DNA of 64,000 bases from Chthonomonas sp. UBA2362 (GTDB taxonomy: Bacteria; Armatimonadota; Fimbriimonadia; Fimbriimonadales; Fimbriimonadaceae). Positions 17,201 through 25,670 of this stretch are shown in pieces (the stretch's first letter is position 1; the number at the start of each line of letters is the position of its first letter). Under the pieces are notes generated by a model. The model was given only the letters and a program-made list of their open reading frames with translations, did not search any database and was not told the origin of the DNA. Location of the stretch: assembly GCA_002344135.1 (NCBI GenBank), contig DDTO01000002.1, positions 298,794-362,793 on the forward strand, given 5' to 3'. A program made the translations under genes and the position numbers.

Positions 17201-18603
17201 AGAGATCGCCGGGTCGGAGAAACCACCGGTTGCGCGATCAGTCCCCAGAGGCGGGCCTCGATCGCTCGGACGATGACGGTCATGCCGACCAAGGAGGCGT
17301 CTCCCGGGAAGTGGACCATCTTGAACTCACGGCTGAATCCCTGGAGCATCGTCGGGTTCTTGGGTGAGGGCCCTTCGACCAGCACTTCCATCTCGCGATC
17401 GACATAGGTTTGGTTGATCTCGACAGAAACGCGGTTCTGAAGCTCTGCGAGCTGTTGCAGGCGGGCGTTCTTGACCTCGTAGGTCAACTGCGGAAGTTCG
17501 GCGGCCGGCGTTCCTGGCCGGGGACTGTAGATAAACATGAACGCGCCGTCGAAGCGGACTCGCTCCACCACCTCGAGGGTCGCCTCGAACTGCTCTTGGG
17601 TCTCGCCGGGGAAGCCGACGATGATGTCGGTCGTGATTCCGATGCCGGGGACGGTTCGCCTGAGTTCATCGACGATGGAGAGAAATCCCTCTCGAGTGTA
17701 GAGGCGCCTCATCGAGCGCAGCATGTCGTCGTCGCCCGACTGGAGCGGCAGGTGCACGTGCTCCATGACTTTCGGGCAGTCCCGGATGGCCTCTATCAGG
17801 TCGGCGCGGAAATCGCGGGGGTAGGGGCTGGTGTAGCGGATGCGTTCGAGGCCCTCGACCTCGGCGAGCCGCCAGAGGAGCCGGCTGAAGGGGACCCGAC
17901 CCTCGGCAAGATTCTTCCCGTAGGAATTGACGGTCTGCCCGAGAAGGGTCACTTCGCGAGTGCCTTGCGCGGCGAGCTTGGCGACCTCTTCGACAATGTC
18001 CTCGGTGGGGCGGCTGCGCTCACGACCGCGGGTGGTGGGGACGATGCAGAACGTGCAGAACTTGTCGCAGCCGTATTGGATCGGAACGAATGCCTTGAGC
18101 TTGGTCTTTCGTCCCACGTGACGGACGGGAAGGTCGGTCACGACCGCCCCCTTTCGTTCGGGGAGATGGAGCCGTTTGGCGAACCGCCGGCGCTGAAGAG
18201 CCTCCTCCACCAATCCCGGAATCTGGGCGATCTGGGCCGTGCCGACCACGAAGTCTACATGAGGCGCGCGACGCCGAATCTCGTCGGCGCGAAGCTGCGC
18301 CATGCACCCGCAAACGCCGAGGACCATGTCTGGACGGCCTGCCTTGATCGGGGCAAGCTCGCCGAGCAGGGAGAAGGCCTTGTCCTCGGGCTTCTTTCGG
18401 ACGCTGCAGGTGTTGAGCAAGACGACGTGAGCCTCGCGGAGGGAGGCCGCCGGCTCGAAGCCGATCTGCCGCATGTAGAGACCCATCTGCTCACTATCCT
18501 CCTCGTTCATTTGGCACCCCCAGGTTTGCACGAAGAAGGTGCCGCGGACGGTCGAGGATCGGAGGGCGGCGAGTTCGGCGGGACGGATGAGAACGTCGCT
18601 CAC
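17197..18603 (-). CDS. miaB: tRNA-2-methylthio-N6-dimethylallyladenosine synthase MiaB
   Basis: About 468 aa from GTG 18603; an ATG at 18633 would add 10 residues. The N-terminal UPF0004 domain carries QTWGCQMNEEDSEQMG, LNTCSVRKK and GVCGCMAQ (three cluster-binding Cys). The radical-SAM triad is CDKFCTFCIVP, and a C-terminal TRAM domain follows (about 390-455). The enzyme methylthiolates A37 of tRNAs reading UNN codons using two Fe-S clusters. It is divergent from the GbsR-like gene with about 40 bp between starts. Confidence 0.93.
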   Translation of the reverse strand: MSDVLIRPAELAALRSSTVRGTFFVQTWGCQMNEEDSEQMGLYMRQIGFEPAASLREAHVVLLNTCSVRKKPEDKAFSLLGELAPIKAGRPDMVLGVCGCMAQLRADEIRRRAPHVDFVVGTAQIAQIPGLVEEALQRRRFAKRLHLPERKGAVVTDLPVRHVGRKTKLKAFVPIQYGCDKFCTFCIVPTTRGRERSRPTEDIVEEVAKLAAQGTREVTLLGQTVNSYGKNLAEGRVPFSRLLWRLAEVEGLERIRYTSPYPRDFRADLIEAIRDCPKVMEHVHLPLQSGDDDMLRSMRRLYTREGFLSIVDELRRTVPGIGITTDIIVGFPGETQEQFEATLEVVERVRFDGAFMFIYSPRPGTPAAELPQLTYEVKNARLQQLAELQNRVSVEINQTYVDREMEVLVEGPSPKNPTMLQGFSREFKMVHFPGDASLVGMTVIVRAIEARLWGLIAQPVVSPTRRSL

Positions 18604-18630
18604 TATAGGCTCGATAGGATACCGTTTCGC

Positions 18631-18636
18631 CATACT
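18631..18636 (+). promoter_or_regulatory. -10-like hexamer CATACT, 7 nt before GTG 18644
   Basis: Leaderless-type placement for the GbsR-like regulator. It lies within the divergent miaB/regulator promoter region, where TATCCT on the minus strand (18621-18616) may serve miaB. Confidence 0.45.
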
Positions 18637-18643
18637 CGAAGCC

Positions 18644-19189
18644 GTGGCGGAGCGCGACGTCGAACTCACCAAGGACCCGCTGACCGCGGCCCAGGACCAG
18701 TTCATCCTCGAATGGGGGCGGATGAGCTCGAGTTGGGGCATCAACCGAACGATGGCCCAGATTCACGCGCTACTGTTGGTGACGGGTCGGGCTCTGAGCG
18801 TCGACGAGATTATCGAACGGCTGCACATCAGCCGCGGCAACGCGAGCATGAATCTCCGGGACCTCATGGACTGGGGCATCGTTCACCGCTTCCGTCGACC
18901 GGGCGATCGGAAGGACATTTATGTCAGCGAAGGAGACGTCTGGCAAATGTTCGGGAGGGTCGTCCGTGAACGGAAGAGAAGAGAGATCGACCCGACCATC
19001 GGCGCAATCCGCGATTGCGTCGCGATGCTGCCCCCCGACGATGCTCGCGACGAAGCCCGCCTTGCCCGGCAGCGTATGGAGAGTCTTCTCGAGGTGTTCG
19101 CGCTGATCGATGCGGTAGCTGAGCAGGTCTTCAGAAGCGACGAGTCGTTCATGGAAGTGCTTCGCTCGTTTCGTCGTCCCGAGGACTGA
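18644..19189 (+). CDS. GbsR/MarR-family winged-helix transcriptional regulator
   Basis: About 181 aa from GTG 18644. The start was chosen because the recognisable fold begins at once and a CATACT hexamer lies 7 nt upstream. A winged HTH spans about residues 10-100: FILEWGRMSSSWGINRTMAQIHALLL, DEIIERLHISRGNASMNLRDLM (recognition helix) and the wing RFRRPGDRKDIYV. A helical dimerisation region follows (about 105-180). GbsR-type proteins often control osmolyte or membrane genes. It is divergent from miaB, and its target is unknown. Confidence 0.85.
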   Translation: MAERDVELTKDPLTAAQDQFILEWGRMSSSWGINRTMAQIHALLLVTGRALSVDEIIERLHISRGNASMNLRDLMDWGIVHRFRRPGDRKDIYVSEGDVWQMFGRVVRERKRREIDPTIGAIRDCVAMLPPDDARDEARLARQRMESLLEVFALIDAVAEQVFRSDESFMEVLRSFRRPED

Positions 19190-19262
19190 GATTGGCCGAG
19201 CGATCAAGGCAATTTAGCCTGCCGCGCCGCTCGGGGAGGCCGATTTACGGTAAGTTTCGGCA

Positions 19263-20354
19263 ATGGTACCGATGCTGGGAGTAGGTCTCCTAATGACGGC
19301 TCTTCGGTTTTCGAGCACCGGCATACCCGTCGACATCGCCTACCCGCTCGCAGCCGGGAGACATCATGAGAGGCGCGGTACCGTCCATGATCAGTTGCGA
19401 GCGAGGCTCGGCGACGCGTGGCCCTTGATACGGGCTCGCGCGGTGATGGCACTCGGCATGATCGACGATCCGAAGGACCTCAATGTCCTCTGGGACCTGC
19501 GGCGAGACAACGATGCCCGGGTTCGGATGGAGGTCGTCTTGGCGTTGCGGAATGGCGGACGCCTCGAAAAAGCTCTCGAGACGACCCTCAACGGTCCCAA
19601 TCGGGCGTTCGATGGTAGAGTGGAGTCGCTCCAAAGGCTGGCCGAAGAGGCCGTTACGGACATCCAAAGGGAGGATGTTCGTCGTGCGCTTGCCGAAATC
19701 AGACATGACCTGGACCAGTGGATCGCGTTCGATCTCGACGGAACCGTCGTCGCAATGGATCCAACCGATGCGCCGCTTCTCGACCGCGTGCTCAAGTACC
19801 TGTGCCTCCGAGGACCGAAAGGAGTAGGCGGCGACGAGCTTCCGAAAGGGCGATGTGCGTTCGGCGAGCCATGGTGGCCTACGAACGTGATAGGGGCCCT
19901 CGTCGCCTTCTCTGCGAGATTCCGAACGGTCATCGAGAAAGCTCTCGATGGAACACCGCCGACCGCCCTCGTCGCGGCTCTGGGCGAGAGCGACGATCTT
20001 AGCTGGGCGCCGAGGCTTCGGAGGATGCTGTCCAGCCGCGATTCGAACCTGCAGGCAACGGCGGCGCAGGCCCTGGGCCAATTGGGCGATCAGGCATCGA
20101 TACCGGACCTGAGGAGGCTTCTCGGCGGTCCGAAAGTCGGCGTCGCTTTGGCTGCCATGGGGAGTTTGTCGAGCCTGCTCGGTGACAGGGCCGCTCCCGA
20201 CTTTGCCTTCTATCTGAGACGTGTTCCGGATGCCGACCTTCGACAAGTGTTCGAAGATGTCCGCGCTTCCAAAGGCGTTCTGCTGGCACTCCAGCATTCG
20301 CCTCGCCGTGCCGTTCGTGCGCTCGCGGTCGAGTTCCTGGTTTCCGAAGATTAA
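19263..20354 (+). CDS. HEAT-repeat protein
   Basis: 363 aa from ATG 19263, with TAAGTT 6 nt upstream (leaderless style). Helical repeats of HEAT/PBS-lyase type are visible at about 45-90 (WPLIRARAVMALGMIDDPKDLN) and 255-330 (SNLQATAAQALGQLGDQASIPDLRRLL). The middle segment is less regular. Such proteins are scaffolds for protein interactions. There is a possible weak N-terminal hydrophobic segment. It ends 20 nt before rnpB. Confidence 0.7.
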   Translation: MVPMLGVGLLMTALRFSSTGIPVDIAYPLAAGRHHERRGTVHDQLRARLGDAWPLIRARAVMALGMIDDPKDLNVLWDLRRDNDARVRMEVVLALRNGGRLEKALETTLNGPNRAFDGRVESLQRLAEEAVTDIQREDVRRALAEIRHDLDQWIAFDLDGTVVAMDPTDAPLLDRVLKYLCLRGPKGVGGDELPKGRCAFGEPWWPTNVIGALVAFSARFRTVIEKALDGTPPTALVAALGESDDLSWAPRLRRMLSSRDSNLQATAAQALGQLGDQASIPDLRRLLGGPKVGVALAAMGSLSSLLGDRAAPDFAFYLRRVPDADLRQVFEDVRASKGVLLALQHSPRRAVRALAVEFLVSED

Positions 20355-20360
20355 CCGGCG

Positions 20361-20369
20361 TGCTAAGCT
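20361..20369 (+). promoter_or_regulatory. Extended -10 promoter of rnpB
   Basis: TGCTAAGCT (TGn plus TAAGCT) lies 5 nt before the first base of the P1 helix of RNase P RNA. It sits just after the HEAT gene stop. The -35 is weak (TTTCCG at 20341). Confidence 0.5.
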
Positions 20370-20374
20370 GGACC

Positions 20375-20687
20375 GGAGTCGGCCGGATGGCGGCCCCGGC
20401 ATGCCGGGGAGGAAAGTCCGGACTTCGAAGGGCACGGCGCCCGGCGCAAGCCGGGGCGGGGCGACCCGACGGAAAGTGCCACAGAAACATACCGCCCGCA
20501 AGGGTAAGGGTGAAATGGTGCGGTAAGAGCGCACCGGCGTTCCGGGTAACCGGGCGGCCGGGCAAACCCCGCCGGAAGCAAGGCCGAATAGGGAGGGGAT
20601 GACGTGGCCCGCCGACCCTCCGGGTTGGCCGCAGAGATAAATCGCCATACAAAGACAGAATCCGGCTTACAGGCCGACTCCACCTTC
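20375..20687 (+). ncRNA. rnpB: RNase P RNA (bacterial class A)
   Basis: About 310 nt. The P1 helix strands GGAGTCGGCC (20375-20384) and GGCCGACTCC (20672-20681) pair perfectly. The conserved catalytic-core blocks occur in order: GAGGAAAGTCCGGAC, ACAGAAACATACCGCC, GGTAAGGGTGAAA, AGCAAGGCCGAATAGG, AGATAAATCGCCATAC and ACAGAATCCGGCTTAC. This is the ribozyme that trims tRNA 5' leaders. It lies 58 nt upstream of a tRNA gene. The exact 3' end is estimated from the helix. Confidence 0.97.
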
Positions 20688-20702
20688 AAATAGGGCCAAA
20701 GA

Positions 20703-20732
20703 TTGCCGATCATAGGGAGGGGGCTGTATAAT
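20703..20732 (+). promoter_or_regulatory. Promoter of tRNA-Ser
   Basis: -35 TTGCCG (20703-20708), an 18-bp spacer and a perfect -10 TATAAT (20727-20732). Transcription would begin about 7 nt before the mature tRNA 5' end. Confidence 0.75.
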
Positions 20733-20745
20733 GGGCACTCGGCGC

Positions 20746-20835
20746 GGAGAGATGGCTGAGTGGTCGAAAGCGCCCGCCTGCTAAGTGGGTAAGGGGGAAA
20801 CCCCTTCTCGGGTTCGAATCCCGATCTCTCCGCCA
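20746..20835 (+). tRNA. tRNA-Ser(GCT)
   Basis: 90 nt with encoded CCA (20833-20835). The acceptor stem is GGAGAGA/TCTCTCC with discriminator G. The D arm has the class-II TGGCTGAGTGGTCGAAAGC pattern. The anticodon loop CTGCTAA gives anticodon GCT (Ser AGC/AGU). The long variable arm GGGGGAAACCCC and T arm CGGGTTCGAATCCCG are present. Confidence 0.97.
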
Positions 20836-20852
20836 GACAAGGAAGGAGCCTC

Positions 20853-21854
20853 ATGATACGGACTCTTCTCATAGGGGTGGTCGCGATCGTTTCGACGAGC
20901 GCGACGATCGGGCAAACCCTCGATGAATACCTGAAGTTGCGCAAGCAGCATGGAATTGTGAAGCCCACCGTCATCGAGCACCTCGGTCGGTTCGTGGGCT
21001 CGAAGGTCATCGAAGTGCGCGGCGTCGTCAAAGGCGCGGTCCAAACTGAGGACGGCGCACTCCTGATGCTCCACTCCGACAAGGGCGATCTTCCCATCGA
21101 TGCGGAGACTTTTCCCTCCTGGCTGACGGGAAACGAAGTGCCTGCGCGGGTCCTGGTTCGAATCGAGCGATCGATGTCGGGAGCGACGCTACGGGCGGGC
21201 TTCCTCGGCGCGGCGGCCGACGGCCAAGTGGCGGCAATCGAAAAGAAGGCCGCGGCAACGAATTCGGTTTCTCGCTCGGCGCGTCCGTCTTCGGCGGTCT
21301 CTCGTTCGTCGGGACGTCCGCCTGCCCTTAAGGGCAACATTGGGTCCGGTCGCAACTGGGAGCTTCCTGCCAGCGACGCGCTGCCGTTCTACGCGGCTTA
21401 CGTCAAGAAGCAGAACAAGAGGCTGAGCGACGAAGAGGCGACTCGCATCGCGCAGGGAGTCATCGGCTTTAGCATCCAGCACAATGTCGATGCTCGCCTG
21501 ATCATGGCGATGGTGCTCGTCGAGTCCGGATTCGACCCGAACTGCACGAGCCACGCGGGTGCCATGGGTCTGGGTCAGCTGATGCCGGGCACTGCCCGAG
21601 GTATGGGAGTAGCGCGACCTTACGACTCGATCGACAACCTCTACGGCACGGTTCGGCTCGTTCGAGGACACCTGGACAAGTACACGAAGCAAACCGGCGG
21701 AGATCAGTATCGCTCCCTCGTGCTGACACTGGCGGCGTATAACGCCGGCGGTGGCGCGGTGAAGCGGCATGGCGGCGTTCCTCCCTACAAGGAGACCCAG
21801 AACTACGTCAAAAAAGTCATCGGCGCGTACCGCCGTTTAATTGGCGAAGCCTAA
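20853..21854 (+). CDS. Lytic transglycosylase with SLT domain
   Basis: 333 aa with an N-terminal signal peptide (IRTLLIGVVAIVSTSATIG). An unassigned beta-rich region spans about 25-125, with a Ser/Arg-rich linker at about 130-155. The C-terminal SLT domain (about 190-325) carries the catalytic Glu in VLVESGFDPNC, then GAMGLGQLMPGTA and AAYNAGGGAVKRHGGVPPY. It cleaves peptidoglycan glycan strands to 1,6-anhydro ends in the periplasm. The Shine-Dalgarno AAGGAG lies about 7 nt before the ATG. It follows the tRNA gene by 17 nt and may be co-transcribed with it. Confidence 0.9.
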   Translation: MIRTLLIGVVAIVSTSATIGQTLDEYLKLRKQHGIVKPTVIEHLGRFVGSKVIEVRGVVKGAVQTEDGALLMLHSDKGDLPIDAETFPSWLTGNEVPARVLVRIERSMSGATLRAGFLGAAADGQVAAIEKKAAATNSVSRSARPSSAVSRSSGRPPALKGNIGSGRNWELPASDALPFYAAYVKKQNKRLSDEEATRIAQGVIGFSIQHNVDARLIMAMVLVESGFDPNCTSHAGAMGLGQLMPGTARGMGVARPYDSIDNLYGTVRLVRGHLDKYTKQTGGDQYRSLVLTLAAYNAGGGAVKRHGGVPPYKETQNYVKKVIGAYRRLIGEA

Positions 21855-22081
21855 ATTCTGCAGGTTTTTCGTCTCTTCCCCTAAGCATTCGGGCGGAGGC
21901 TTCCGAGTATGATTACCAAAGGCGTGAGCCTGCGGGCCGGTTCTTCGACGAGCCTCCTCGCGGTCCTTGCGCCGGGACAAGATGGCCGGAAATCGTTCTC
22001 GGAGCGGACACCAAGGTCCGCGAAGGCGACCACGGACGGCGGATTTTTCGAGAATTTAAGGTGGAATGCCCCCATAAGGTC

Positions 22082-22110
22082 TTGATTGTTTCGCTCGTAA
22101 GTAGTATGAT
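22082..22110 (+). promoter_or_regulatory. Sigma70-type promoter of the subtilase gene
   Basis: -35 TTGATT (22082-22087), 17-bp spacer, -10 TATGAT (22105-22110). The predicted start is near 22117, giving a leader of about 159 nt. Confidence 0.65.
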
Positions 22111-22116
22111 TTGCGG

Positions 22117-22275
22117 CAGAGCCTACCGGATAGAGAGGGATCTCTGGCGAGGAAGGCGGGTCAAGCGGTCGCGCTGTGACCCTTGGCGGGCGAAACTTGG
22201 AAGGCCCGGCGAGGCTCCTGGCGCACGCTCGGCTGACATCTACGGCCCCGGAAGGGGAGTTGAGGAGGTTGTAAA
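22117..22275 (+). promoter_or_regulatory. Long structured 5' leader of the subtilase mRNA
   Basis: It contains a strong hairpin at 22158-22182 (GGGTCAAGCG / CGCTGTGACCC, loop GTCG). A second stem CCCC-GGAA-GGGG (22246-22257) ends 4 nt before the Shine-Dalgarno GAGGAGG. I could not match it to any riboswitch class I know. It may control stability or initiation at the TTG start. Confidence 0.4.
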
Positions 22276-24144
22276 TTGAAGCGTACGCTTTTAATGGCAC
22301 TGACACTGCTGGGGCTCGCTACGGGGGTCTTGGCTCAGAGTGAGCGTTCCTACGACAACGCTACTGTTATCGTCACTTTTATCGAAGGCGCAGGTCCCCT
22401 TTCGGAGACCATGCAGGATCTGAACGACTGGCTGAACGATTCCGGACCCTATTCGGAGGGTGGCGGCATTACCGACTGCGTCGGCCCGCTTCCTTATCGC
22501 GTCGAGGCGGAATCCGATCCGTACTTCGACGAGATCTGGGGGTTCAGGCTCATTCGACTGCGGTTCTATGATCTGCAGACCAACGAAGAGATCGTGCTCG
22601 ATCCGTTCGACAGCTGGGTTGTCGATGCGATCTTCGAGTGCTACTTTAACCAGAACGTCAACAACTGGTATAGCAACGACTATGGCCAGGCTGAGCAGTT
22701 CCCGGTCAACGACCCGCTCTATGTGACCGGTCGGCAGCGAAATCTGCAGAACGCGAACTTCGGCGCCGCGTGGGCTGGCAACGCAACCGGCACTCCGAAC
22801 GTCTCGATCGGAATCGTCGACACGGGTTGGGAGAACGGCACGGTCTTCAGTTTCCTTGGAGCACACCCTGACCTGAACCCGAAGGTCATCGGCGAACTCA
22901 ACTTTGCCGGCTTCCCTGGAATCTTCAACGCTGCTGACATCGATCCGCTGTCTCACGGTACTCGTGTTGCCGGTCTTGCCGGTGCCGCTACCAACAACGG
23001 AATCGGCATGGCGGGTTCGGGCTACGACTCTAGCCTTGCGATCATCAAGATCGGCCACTTCAGCAATGCGGCAGGAACGACCGGAGCCTTCGGCTTCTTC
23101 AGCGCGTTCCTCGGCATCTTCTGGGCTCACACCTGGTTCGGCTGCAACATCATCAACGTGTCGTCCAGCTACACGGTCCCGCCGATCTTCCAGTTCGTCG
23201 GTGACTTCGTGCTGAACTGGGTGACGCGCGGCAATCTGCCGGGTGGCTCCGGTCTTCCGCCGAGCCTCGTGGTTGCTTCCGCAGGCATCACCGCCGATGG
23301 TGCGGCCACCGCTAACGTTCTTCGCTGGCCGGCCAACCGCCCACAGGTCATGGCTGTCGGTGGTACCAACAACGTCGCTGGCAAGTTCGTCAACGGCGAA
23401 CTGATGGAAGGATTCCTTCCGAACAGCCGACTTGGTGCAAAGGTTGAAGCCTCTGCTGCTGGCGCTGGTCTCTATTCGACGGAGAACGGCAACCTGATCA
23501 GCGTGTTCTTCTTCCCCGGCTTCTATGTCGGCGACCTGAGCGGCTACACTCCGGTTGCTGGTCCTGGTTTCCCCGATCCGTTCTTCCTGAACCCGGATGC
23601 CTTCCAGGGAACCTCGTTCGCGGCGCCACAGGTCTCTGGCTGCGCCGCTCTGCTCTGGGCCTACGCGACCAATCCGTTCGACGTTCCTTCGCTGAACCTC
23701 AATCCGTTCAACGTCGCGAACTACGTTCGAGGCCGTGTTAGCCGGAACACCGACATGATCCAGCCGACCCCGGCCGGCCGAACTTCGGCCGTCAACACGG
23801 GTCGCATCAACGCTGGCCGAACCGTCGCCTACGTCGATCGAATCCTGCTCCCGACCCAGTCGGTGGCAACCGCTCGACTCGGCACGACCATCACCGGTCG
23901 CGTGGTCCTCGACCGCGCTTACACGACCAACCAGACGGTCCGAATCTCGTCGTCCAACAACGGCTTGGTTCGACCGACGGTGACTTCGGTCGTCGTTCGC
24001 GCCGGACAGCTGCAGGCCAACGTCGGTCTCCAGATCGCCCGAGCCTTCAACAGTGCGCTCTTCCCGAACGCCCGACAGAAGGTCGAGATCTACGCCGACT
24101 TCCGTGGCACCCGCCAGGTCGGCCAACTCTACGTCGTCCGCTAA
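22276..24144 (+). CDS. Secreted S8 subtilisin-family peptidase (TTG start)
   Basis: 622 aa from TTG 22276, fixed by GAGGAGGT 6 nt upstream and by the signal peptide KRTLLMALTLLGLATGVLAQ. The catalytic Asp182 (GIVDTGW), His227 (LSHGTRVAG) and Ser447 (FQGTSFAAPQVSG) are all present. The oxyanion-hole Asn, normally in a SAGN motif, is replaced: VVASAGITADG puts Ile338 there. An N-terminal region of about 150 residues precedes the catalytic domain, and a C-terminal beta domain (about 510-622) follows. There is no dockerin tail. The promoter and long leader suggest high, regulated expression of an extracellular protease-like protein. Confidence 0.88.
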   Translation: MKRTLLMALTLLGLATGVLAQSERSYDNATVIVTFIEGAGPLSETMQDLNDWLNDSGPYSEGGGITDCVGPLPYRVEAESDPYFDEIWGFRLIRLRFYDLQTNEEIVLDPFDSWVVDAIFECYFNQNVNNWYSNDYGQAEQFPVNDPLYVTGRQRNLQNANFGAAWAGNATGTPNVSIGIVDTGWENGTVFSFLGAHPDLNPKVIGELNFAGFPGIFNAADIDPLSHGTRVAGLAGAATNNGIGMAGSGYDSSLAIIKIGHFSNAAGTTGAFGFFSAFLGIFWAHTWFGCNIINVSSSYTVPPIFQFVGDFVLNWVTRGNLPGGSGLPPSLVVASAGITADGAATANVLRWPANRPQVMAVGGTNNVAGKFVNGELMEGFLPNSRLGAKVEASAAGAGLYSTENGNLISVFFFPGFYVGDLSGYTPVAGPGFPDPFFLNPDAFQGTSFAAPQVSGCAALLWAYATNPFDVPSLNLNPFNVANYVRGRVSRNTDMIQPTPAGRTSAVNTGRINAGRTVAYVDRILLPTQSVATARLGTTITGRVVLDRAYTTNQTVRISSSNNGLVRPTVTSVVVRAGQLQANVGLQIARAFNSALFPNARQKVEIYADFRGTRQVGQLYVVR

Positions 24145-24166
24145 GCCCCGCTTAACGGCCAACGCG

Positions 24167-24202
24167 AAGAACTCCCTGGGGCAAGCCCCGGGGAGTTCTT
24201 TC
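24167..24202 (+). terminator. Rho-independent terminator after the subtilase gene
   Basis: A 15-bp stem: AAGAACTCCC (24167-24176) pairs with GGGAGTTCTT, with an inner TGGGG/CCCCG and loop CAAG, followed by a T-rich TTTCATTCT. Confidence 0.85.
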
Positions 24203-24335
24203 ATTCTCGCCTACCAGAATTACCGGCTTTTGCCTCGGCACCGTTCGGATCGCCTCGTGCGGTGCCGACAATTTTCCTTGGCGGCGGCTTGGATGCCTCG
24301 CCACTGAGTTCGATTCTTCGAGAAAGGAAGGCAGG

Positions 24336-25538
24336 ATGCCCCTCTTCACATACACCGCACTCGATACGAGCGGAAGGACGGTCAAGGCGACGGTCGAGGC
24401 CGAGAGCGAATCTATCGTTCTCGCCAAGCTTCGTGACCAATCCCTCCACTGTTTGGACATCTCGCAGGCCAAGAAGGCCAGGCAATGGTCTCTCGGCAAG
24501 AAGAAGATGAAGCCCAAAGCGCTCGTCGTCTTCTCGCGCCAGTTCGCCACGATGATCGACGCCGGAATCCCGATTCTCCGGTGCCTCGACATTCTCGGCA
24601 GTCAAACGAAGGACCCGGCCCTCAAGGCCGCCGTCGAGGCAGTCACCGCCGACGTGAAGGGAGGCGTTGCCCTGAATGAAGCGCTCGCCAAGCATCCGGA
24701 CGTGTTCAGCAAGCTGTACGTCAACATGATCCGAGCGGCCGAGATCGGCGGCATCCTCGACAAGATTCTCGAGCGCCTCTCTGGGTTCCTCGAGTACGAG
24801 GCGGAGATCCGCTCCAAGATCAAGGGTGCGATGATGTATCCCGTCCTCGTTCTGATCTTCTCGTTTATCATGCTTTTCGTCCTGTTCAGCTTCGTGCTGC
24901 CGAAGTTCAAGGAGATCTTCACCGGTATGAACGTGGAACTGCCACCCATTACCGCCGCTCTGTTCGGTATGGGCGACTTCATGCAGAAGTGGTGGCTTGT
25001 GATCCTCCTCCTCGGCGTAGGCGGCTTCATCGGAATGAAGATGTGGGCCAAAAGCCCGCGTGGCCGCTATCAGTTGGACTTCCTCAAGCTGAAGATGCCG
25101 ATCATCGGCGAGCTGTCGCTCAAAATGAGCGTCGCGCGCTTCTGCCGCACCTTCGGTACGCTCATCGACAGCGGCGTCCCGATGCTGCGAAGCCTCGAGA
25201 TCGTCGGTGAGACCCTCAACAACCAGGTCCTGACCGAAGCGATCGACGACACCCGGGTGAGTATCCGGGAAGGCAACAAACTGAGCACCCCTTTGGCGGC
25301 CAGCGGACTCTTTCCCGCGATGGTCACCCACATGATCGACATCGGCGAGGAATCGGGACGCCTCTCGGAAATGCTGGTGAAGGTGGGAGATTTCTACGAC
25401 AGCGAGGTCGAGTCCACCGTCAAAGGGCTGACCTCCATGATCGAGCCGATGCTCATCATCTTCATGGGCGTGATCGTCGGGTTCATTGCGATCTCGGTCA
25501 TGACCCCGATCTTCAAACTCGTCAACAGCGTCAGTTGA
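24336..25538 (+). CDS. pilC: Type IV pilus/type II secretion inner-membrane platform protein (PilC/GspF)
   Basis: 400 aa: PLFTYTALDTSGRTVKATVE at the N-terminus, two T2SSF domains (about 65-190 and 270-390; FSRQFATMIDAGIPILRCLD and FCRTFGTLIDSGVPMLRSLE are the repeated openings), and three membrane segments (about 165-190, 220-240, 370-395). It is the platform on which the PilB/PilT ATPases act to assemble pilins. No other pilus gene is next to it in this window. The Shine-Dalgarno AGGAAGG precedes the ATG. Confidence 0.93.
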   Translation: MPLFTYTALDTSGRTVKATVEAESESIVLAKLRDQSLHCLDISQAKKARQWSLGKKKMKPKALVVFSRQFATMIDAGIPILRCLDILGSQTKDPALKAAVEAVTADVKGGVALNEALAKHPDVFSKLYVNMIRAAEIGGILDKILERLSGFLEYEAEIRSKIKGAMMYPVLVLIFSFIMLFVLFSFVLPKFKEIFTGMNVELPPITAALFGMGDFMQKWWLVILLLGVGGFIGMKMWAKSPRGRYQLDFLKLKMPIIGELSLKMSVARFCRTFGTLIDSGVPMLRSLEIVGETLNNQVLTEAIDDTRVSIREGNKLSTPLAASGLFPAMVTHMIDIGEESGRLSEMLVKVGDFYDSEVESTVKGLTSMIEPMLIIFMGVIVGFIAISVMTPIFKLVNSVS

Positions 25539-25670
25539 CCCCAACGATGTTCGCGGCCCGCAACCAGGGCCGCCGCGACCAATCGAGAGGGCTCCATGCC
25601 ATGGACGGTGAAAGAGCCCGGGCCGACACGGAACGTCGGCCAGTGAAATCTAGCTTCAATGGAGTGAGAA

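Larger units (their letters stand above)
21855..22275. other. Intergenic region: nothing identified before 22080, then promoter and structured leader
   Basis: 21855-22080 shows no credible gene on either strand; a 141-codon minus-strand frame there lacks coding character. 22082-22110 is a promoter, and 22117-22275 is a long leader for the subtilase (see separate entries). Confidence 0.5.

Noticed and set aside
20221..20652. Several open frames across 20363-20690
   Set aside because: They lie within RNase P RNA, which explains the conservation and structure of this stretch.
22117..22275. Known riboswitch (c-di-GMP, cobalamin, SAM, TPP)
   Set aside because: None of the conserved core sequences of these classes could be found in the leader.
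21881..22306. 141-codon minus-strand frame upstream of the subtilase
   Set aside because: It overlaps the subtilase promoter and leader, has no Shine-Dalgarno, and has no recognisable domain or signal.
22291..24204. 637-codon minus-strand frame opposite the subtilase
   Set aside because: Composition is shadow-like and no motif is visible, while the plus strand has an intact catalytic triad, promoter and terminator.
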